A DNA stretch of 64,000 nucleotides from Pseudoalteromonas luteoviolacea. GTDB lineage: Bacteria; Pseudomonadota; Gammaproteobacteria; Enterobacterales; Alteromonadaceae. This document shows, piece after piece, positions 60,419 to 64,000 of this stretch; position 1 is the stretch's first letter, and every line of letters begins with the position of its first letter. A program made the translations under genes and the position numbers. The notes below the pieces were generated by a model. It was given only the letters and a program-made list of their open reading frames with translations. It had not been told where the DNA came from and ran no database searches. The stretch spans positions 878,001-942,000 of the forward strand of contig NZ_JWIC01000010.1 of NCBI RefSeq assembly GCF_000814765.1. Direction: 5' to 3'.

Positions 60419-62008
60419 TTAGTGTTCACGTGTATGGTGGAACTTAACGTCAGGATAGCGTTCCATTGACAAGTTTAAGTTTACACGGCTAGGTGCAATG
60501 TAAGTTAAGTTATCACCCCCATCAAGGGCCAAGTTTGCTTCGCACTTGCGTTTAAACTCAGCCATCTTCTTATCGTCGTCACACGTCACCCAACGGGCTG
60601 TTTGTACCGCTACGCTTTCGTAAATTGCATCTACGTTGTATTCAGCTTTTAAGCGTGCTACTACCACATCAAACTGAAGCACACCGACCGCACCTACGAT
60701 TAAGCTGTTATTTTGTAGTGGTCTAAATACCTGTACCGCACCTTCTTCTGACAACTGCACAAGGCCTTTTAACAACTGCTTTTGTTTCAGCGGATCTTTT
60801 AAACGAATGCTACGGAATAATTCTGGCGCGAAATTTGGAATACCGCTGAATTTCAGCTTCTCACCTTGCGTGAAGGTGTCACCAATTTGGATTGTACCGT
60901 GGTTGTGCAAACCAATGATGTCACCAGCGTATGCCTCTTGAGCGCGCTCACGGTCGCCCGCCATAAAGGTTACCGCGTCGGAGATACTGACTTTTTTGCC
61001 AATACGTACATGGTCCATCTTCATGCCTTGCGTATATTTACCCGATACAATACGCATAAAGGCAATACGGTCACGGTGTTTGGGGTCCATATTCGCTTGA
61101 ATTTTGAATACAAAGCCTGAGAACTTTTCTTCTTCAGCTTTTACTTCACGCTCATCAGTTTGACGTGGCATAGGCGTTGGCGCCCACTCTGTTAAACCGT
61201 CAAGCATATGGTCAACACCAAAGTTACCTAATGCTGTACCAAAATAAACGGGGGTTAGCTCACCCGATAAAAATAACTCATGATCAAACTCATTGGATGC
61301 GCCGATCACCAACTCTAGCTCTTCACGAAGCTGCTCGGCTAACTCTTCACCGATTTCGGCATCTAGTTCTGGATTGTCTAAGCCCTTAATGATGCGTTTT
61401 TCTTGAATAGTATGGCCTTGGCCCGTTGCGTATAAAATCGTCTCATCACGATGAATGTGGTACACACCTTTAAACTCTTTACCACAACCAATTGGCCAAG
61501 TGATAGGTGCACACATGATATTCAGTTCTGTTTCGACTTCGTCCATTACTTCCATTGGATCACGGATGTCACGGTCCAGCTTATTCATGAAAGTCACGAT
61601 AGGCGTGTCACGTAAGCGAGTAACTTCCATTAATTTACGTGTTCTATCCTCAACACCTTTTGCCGCATCAATGACCATTAGACATGAGTCAACAGCAGTC
61701 AGTGTACGATAAGTATCTTCAGAAAAGTCTTCGTGTCCCGGAGTATCTAGTAGGTTTACCAATGAATCATTATACGGGAACTGCATCACCGAGGTTGTTA
61801 CCGAGATACCACGCTCTTTTTCCATTTCCATCCAGTCAGATTTTGCGTGCTGATTTGAACCGCGACCTTTTACCGTACCGGCTTTTTGTAACGCCTTTCC
61901 GAATAAAAGTACTTTCTCTGTAATGGTGGTTTTACCCGCATCCGGGTGAGAAATAATGGCAAAAGTACGGCGAAGCGATACTTCTTGCTGGATACTGTTG
62001 TTTGACAT
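60419..62008 (-). CDS. prfC: Peptide chain release factor 3
   Basis: A 529-residue translational GTPase (E. coli 529) that removes RF1/RF2 from the ribosome. The P-loop is SHPDAGKTT at 20-28. G3 is DTPGHEDFSEDTYRTL, and NKLD follows. The start MSNNSIQQEVSLRRTFAIIS is typical. It is first of a two-gene unit with argS. The upstream gap 62009-62327 separates it from the divergent thioesterase gene. Confidence 0.98.
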   Translation of the reverse strand: MSNNSIQQEVSLRRTFAIISHPDAGKTTITEKVLLFGKALQKAGTVKGRGSNQHAKSDWMEMEKERGISVTTSVMQFPYNDSLVNLLDTPGHEDFSEDTYRTLTAVDSCLMVIDAAKGVEDRTRKLMEVTRLRDTPIVTFMNKLDRDIRDPMEVMDEVETELNIMCAPITWPIGCGKEFKGVYHIHRDETILYATGQGHTIQEKRIIKGLDNPELDAEIGEELAEQLREELELVIGASNEFDHELFLSGELTPVYFGTALGNFGVDHMLDGLTEWAPTPMPRQTDEREVKAEEEKFSGFVFKIQANMDPKHRDRIAFMRIVSGKYTQGMKMDHVRIGKKVSISDAVTFMAGDRERAQEAYAGDIIGLHNHGTIQIGDTFTQGEKLKFSGIPNFAPELFRSIRLKDPLKQKQLLKGLVQLSEEGAVQVFRPLQNNSLIVGAVGVLQFDVVVARLKAEYNVDAIYESVAVQTARWVTCDDDKKMAEFKRKCEANLALDGGDNLTYIAPSRVNLNLSMERYPDVKFHHTREH

Positions 62009-62327
62009 TGAAAACTCTACTTTTGGCTTATCTGAGTGTGACTATTCACTGATAACACTCGGCTGTGAACACATATCCGCGTATTGTCTCTGATCCTGAC
62101 TATTTAAACAACTTATCGGCGTATAATTTGCCGATAAACTACCACATTCTTTACATTCAGTGTGCGACGCTCACGGTTTCCCCCCCATATCGTGCGTTTT
62201 AACCCCCATACATGTCATATCGCCATGTTCTGTCACAATACCTCTATACACTCCATACCAAAAGTCACTATACAATTTTGCTTAAATTGTTAGGATAAAC
62301 GCTATTAATCAATAATAAAAAAGCCAC
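62009..62327. promoter_or_regulatory. Divergent region prfC/thioesterase
   Basis: A 319-base gap. TTATCGGC (about 62119-62126) pairs with GCCGATAA (about 62138-62145) as an eight-base stem. No other conserved signal or gene is seen. Confidence 0.4.
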
Positions 62328-63065
62328 ATGACGCCAAAGTTATTTTTAATCCCAAAACCTAACCCTCAGGCCACCATGCGCCTGTTTTGCTTCCCATACG
62401 CAGGGGGATCACCGAGCATTTTCATGTCATGGTTAAGTCAACTCCCTACTCACATCGAGGTGGTGCTGATCCAACTCCCCGGACGAGGTGCGCGTTTAAT
62501 GGAAACGCCTTACAATAAAATGAATCAAACAATTGCCGAGCTCATGCAGCACAGTGATTTCATTACACAAAAACCTTGTGTGTTTTTCGGTCATAGCTTG
62601 GGGAGTCGAGTCGCCTATGAATTAGCACTCACATTACACAAGCATCACGACACATTGCCACTTCAATTAATTGCCTCAGGGAGTCGAGCGCCGCATCTCA
62701 AAGGTCACAAGGCACCGATTTATCATTTACCTGACGCCGAATTTATCGCGGAACTGCGAGACCTAAATGGCACACCGAAAGAAGTACTGGATAATGCAGA
62801 ACTCATGGAACTATTTTTACCTTTACTAAGGGCCGATTTTGAAATCGCGGATTGCTTCCAAGCAGAACAATCCCCCTTGCCCATGCCTATCAATGTTTTA
62901 TATGGTCATGATGATATCGATGTCACATCTGAAATGGTTGATGCTTGGCAAGACTTATCTGCTTTACCTATCACTCAACATGCATTCAATGGGGGGCATT
63001 TCTTTATCAATACACACAGTGAACAAGTGATAGCCACGGTTTCAAAACTGATTAATACGAATTAA
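62328..63065 (+). CDS. Type II thioesterase (alpha/beta hydrolase)
   Basis: A 245-residue thioesterase of the type II group that edits misprimed NRPS/PKS carrier domains. Catalytic Ser90 lies in FFGHSLGSR, with YGHDDIDVT (Asp) and NGGHFFI (His) in the expected order. The start RLFCFPYAGGSPSIF is the family hallmark. It is usually found inside NRPS or PKS clusters; here no such gene is nearby, only prfC and a lipoprotein. It may serve clusters elsewhere in the chromosome. No clear ribosome site is seen before the ATG. Confidence 0.85.
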   Translation: MTPKLFLIPKPNPQATMRLFCFPYAGGSPSIFMSWLSQLPTHIEVVLIQLPGRGARLMETPYNKMNQTIAELMQHSDFITQKPCVFFGHSLGSRVAYELALTLHKHHDTLPLQLIASGSRAPHLKGHKAPIYHLPDAEFIAELRDLNGTPKEVLDNAELMELFLPLLRADFEIADCFQAEQSPLPMPINVLYGHDDIDVTSEMVDAWQDLSALPITQHAFNGGHFFINTHSEQVIATVSKLINTN

Positions 63066-63319
63066 TACCTACTTCTTCCAAAGGCCCTCTTGGGCCTTTA
63101 TGCCCTCTGCGCAAATTTGTGCACAAGTCCTCATCATGTAAACTAACTTTAATCCTAAGCCATGGACATGGGTACGGGTTAACATTTACTATAGCGTAAA
63201 TGATTAACATTCCCCCCAACAAATGTAATCACACAAAAGAGCAAAATTAGGATCAGTTGCTAAGTCGCATTAAGGGCAACATCTGTACTATCTCATTGAG
63301 AAAAAAGGAAGGCAATAAA

Positions 63320-64000
63320 GTGAGAAACGTATTTGTTTTATCTGTGCTGACATTAGCACTCAGTGGCTGCAAAAGTTTAGTCGAAAAAGGAAACAACTTA
63401 TTCGAAGCAGGTATGTATAGCCAATCAGCTGAATATTATGAGCAAGCACTCACCGAAGATCCTCACGATATTGAAGCACAAAAAGGCTTGATGCAAGCAC
63501 GAAATAAAATTTTAGATAAAGGATTAATTGACGTACGAATGCTGCGTTTAGGAGGCAACCCAACCGGCGCCGCCATCAAATTAGAAGCGCTATTACGAAA
63601 TCAAATCGAATGGCAAATAGAGCCATTTGGCCCTATTGCAAATACACAAAATGAAGAAATCGACTATGCAACTCACTGGTTGAAAACACGAGCGGAGCAA
63701 TTAGGCCAGTCGCGTTTTCCAGATCAATTTCGCTTTTTTGAACACCGCTATGCTTTTCTGATTAGTAACGCGCAACTACATAACCAGTTTTCGACTTACA
63801 AAGCCGCTTTACAAAACAAAGCACACGCCAAGTGCACACGTCTGTCGACCAATGCAAACGACGAGCGATTTTTCTTACGCCAATTTACAGAGAAATACTG
63901 TATGGCTTGGGATCTGCCACAGAATTTCGAGCCGCTTTCTCACGACCCAAGTCGCTACTCACGCATCACGCTTACCCCTAGATTTAAAGTAAATTTACAT
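63320..64000 (+). CDS. TPR-like lipoprotein, 3' end beyond window
   Basis: An open frame from GTG at 63320 to the window edge (227 codons, no stop). AAGGAAGG lies 8 bases upstream. The first residues give a signal peptide ending in LALSGCKSLVEKG, a lipobox with Cys17, so it is a lipoprotein. A tetratricopeptide-like helix pair follows, NLFEAGMYSQSAEYYEQALT. The rest (60-227) is not recognised and has Cys residues at ARCKTRL-type positions near 172 and 194. Because the C-terminus is missing, the family cannot be named. Confidence 0.75.
   Translation, partial: MRNVFVLSVLTLALSGCKSLVEKGNNLFEAGMYSQSAEYYEQALTEDPHDIEAQKGLMQARNKILDKGLIDVRMLRLGGNPTGAAIKLEALLRNQIEWQIEPFGPIANTQNEEIDYATHWLKTRAEQLGQSRFPDQFRFFEHRYAFLISNAQLHNQFSTYKAALQNKAHAKCTRLSTNANDERFFLRQFTEKYCMAWDLPQNFEPLSHDPSRYSRITLTPRFKVNLH

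Overview
The window reads as chromosome of a marine gammaproteobacterium of the order Alteromonadales, most probably Pseudoalteromonas. This rests on gene order and protein character (ygfB-pepP-ubiH-ubiI followed by gcvT-gcvH-gcvP, pdhR-aceE-aceF-lpd, serB/ytjB divergent pair, moderately AT-rich DNA), not on a database search. No tRNA, rRNA, CRISPR array or intact prophage was seen. There is one RNA gene, 6S RNA at about 17413-17603.

Layout: (1) 1-6600 is accessory. A thioesterase and a fatty acid desaturase sit among short species-type repeats. From 2144 to 5596 lies a decayed mobile segment bracketed by two same-orientation IS3-family end fragments. It holds a HEPN-like protein, a three-gene operon (XRE regulator, multi-pass membrane protein, 48-residue peptide with a bacteriocin-leader-like start), a frameshifted mobC, a truncated relaxase and a possible oriT hairpin. 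A MITE-like hairpin element and a long tandem stem-loop array follow. (2) 6607-11906 is the glycine cleavage system (gcvP, gcvH, gcvT) plus a 190-residue GcvT-like half protein, divergent from a LysR regulator. (3) 12884-17144 is the ubiquinone and proline-peptidase operon ygfB-pepP-ubiH-ubiI, with 6S RNA behind it. (4) 17698-28763 holds an acyltransferase, a Cu/Zn efflux permease with its ZntR regulator, a 2-hydroxyacid dehydrogenase, a DUF3192 lipoprotein, a large hybrid histidine kinase with an adjoining response regulator, and PhoH. (5) 29176-42352 holds rapA, an unknown exported protein, a SemiSWEET-like gene, a frameshifted sugar-phosphatase gene with a divergent DeoR regulator, rluA, an M20 amidohydrolase, an HD-GYP protein, a GspA/GspB-like pair and an HD-less cca. 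(6) 42564-47383 holds a large repeat-bearing lipoprotein, 1.4 kb of AT-rich non-coding DNA and two small orphan genes. (7) 47710-54793 is the pyruvate dehydrogenase cluster with a PdhR operator. (8) 55315-64000 is housekeeping (serB, ytjB, tatD family, pdxH, argS, prfC), then a lone type II thioesterase and the start of a TPR-like lipoprotein cut by the window edge.

Functional links: the glycine cleavage genes feed one-carbon units and share lipoate chemistry with AceF, and Lpd is usually the common E3 of both complexes. The best candidate for something undescribed is the XRE/membrane/peptide operon inside the mobile remnant at 3217-4175. Secondary candidates are the GcvT-like half protein with its 24-bp palindromic operator, and the Cys-pair repeat loop of the efflux permease.
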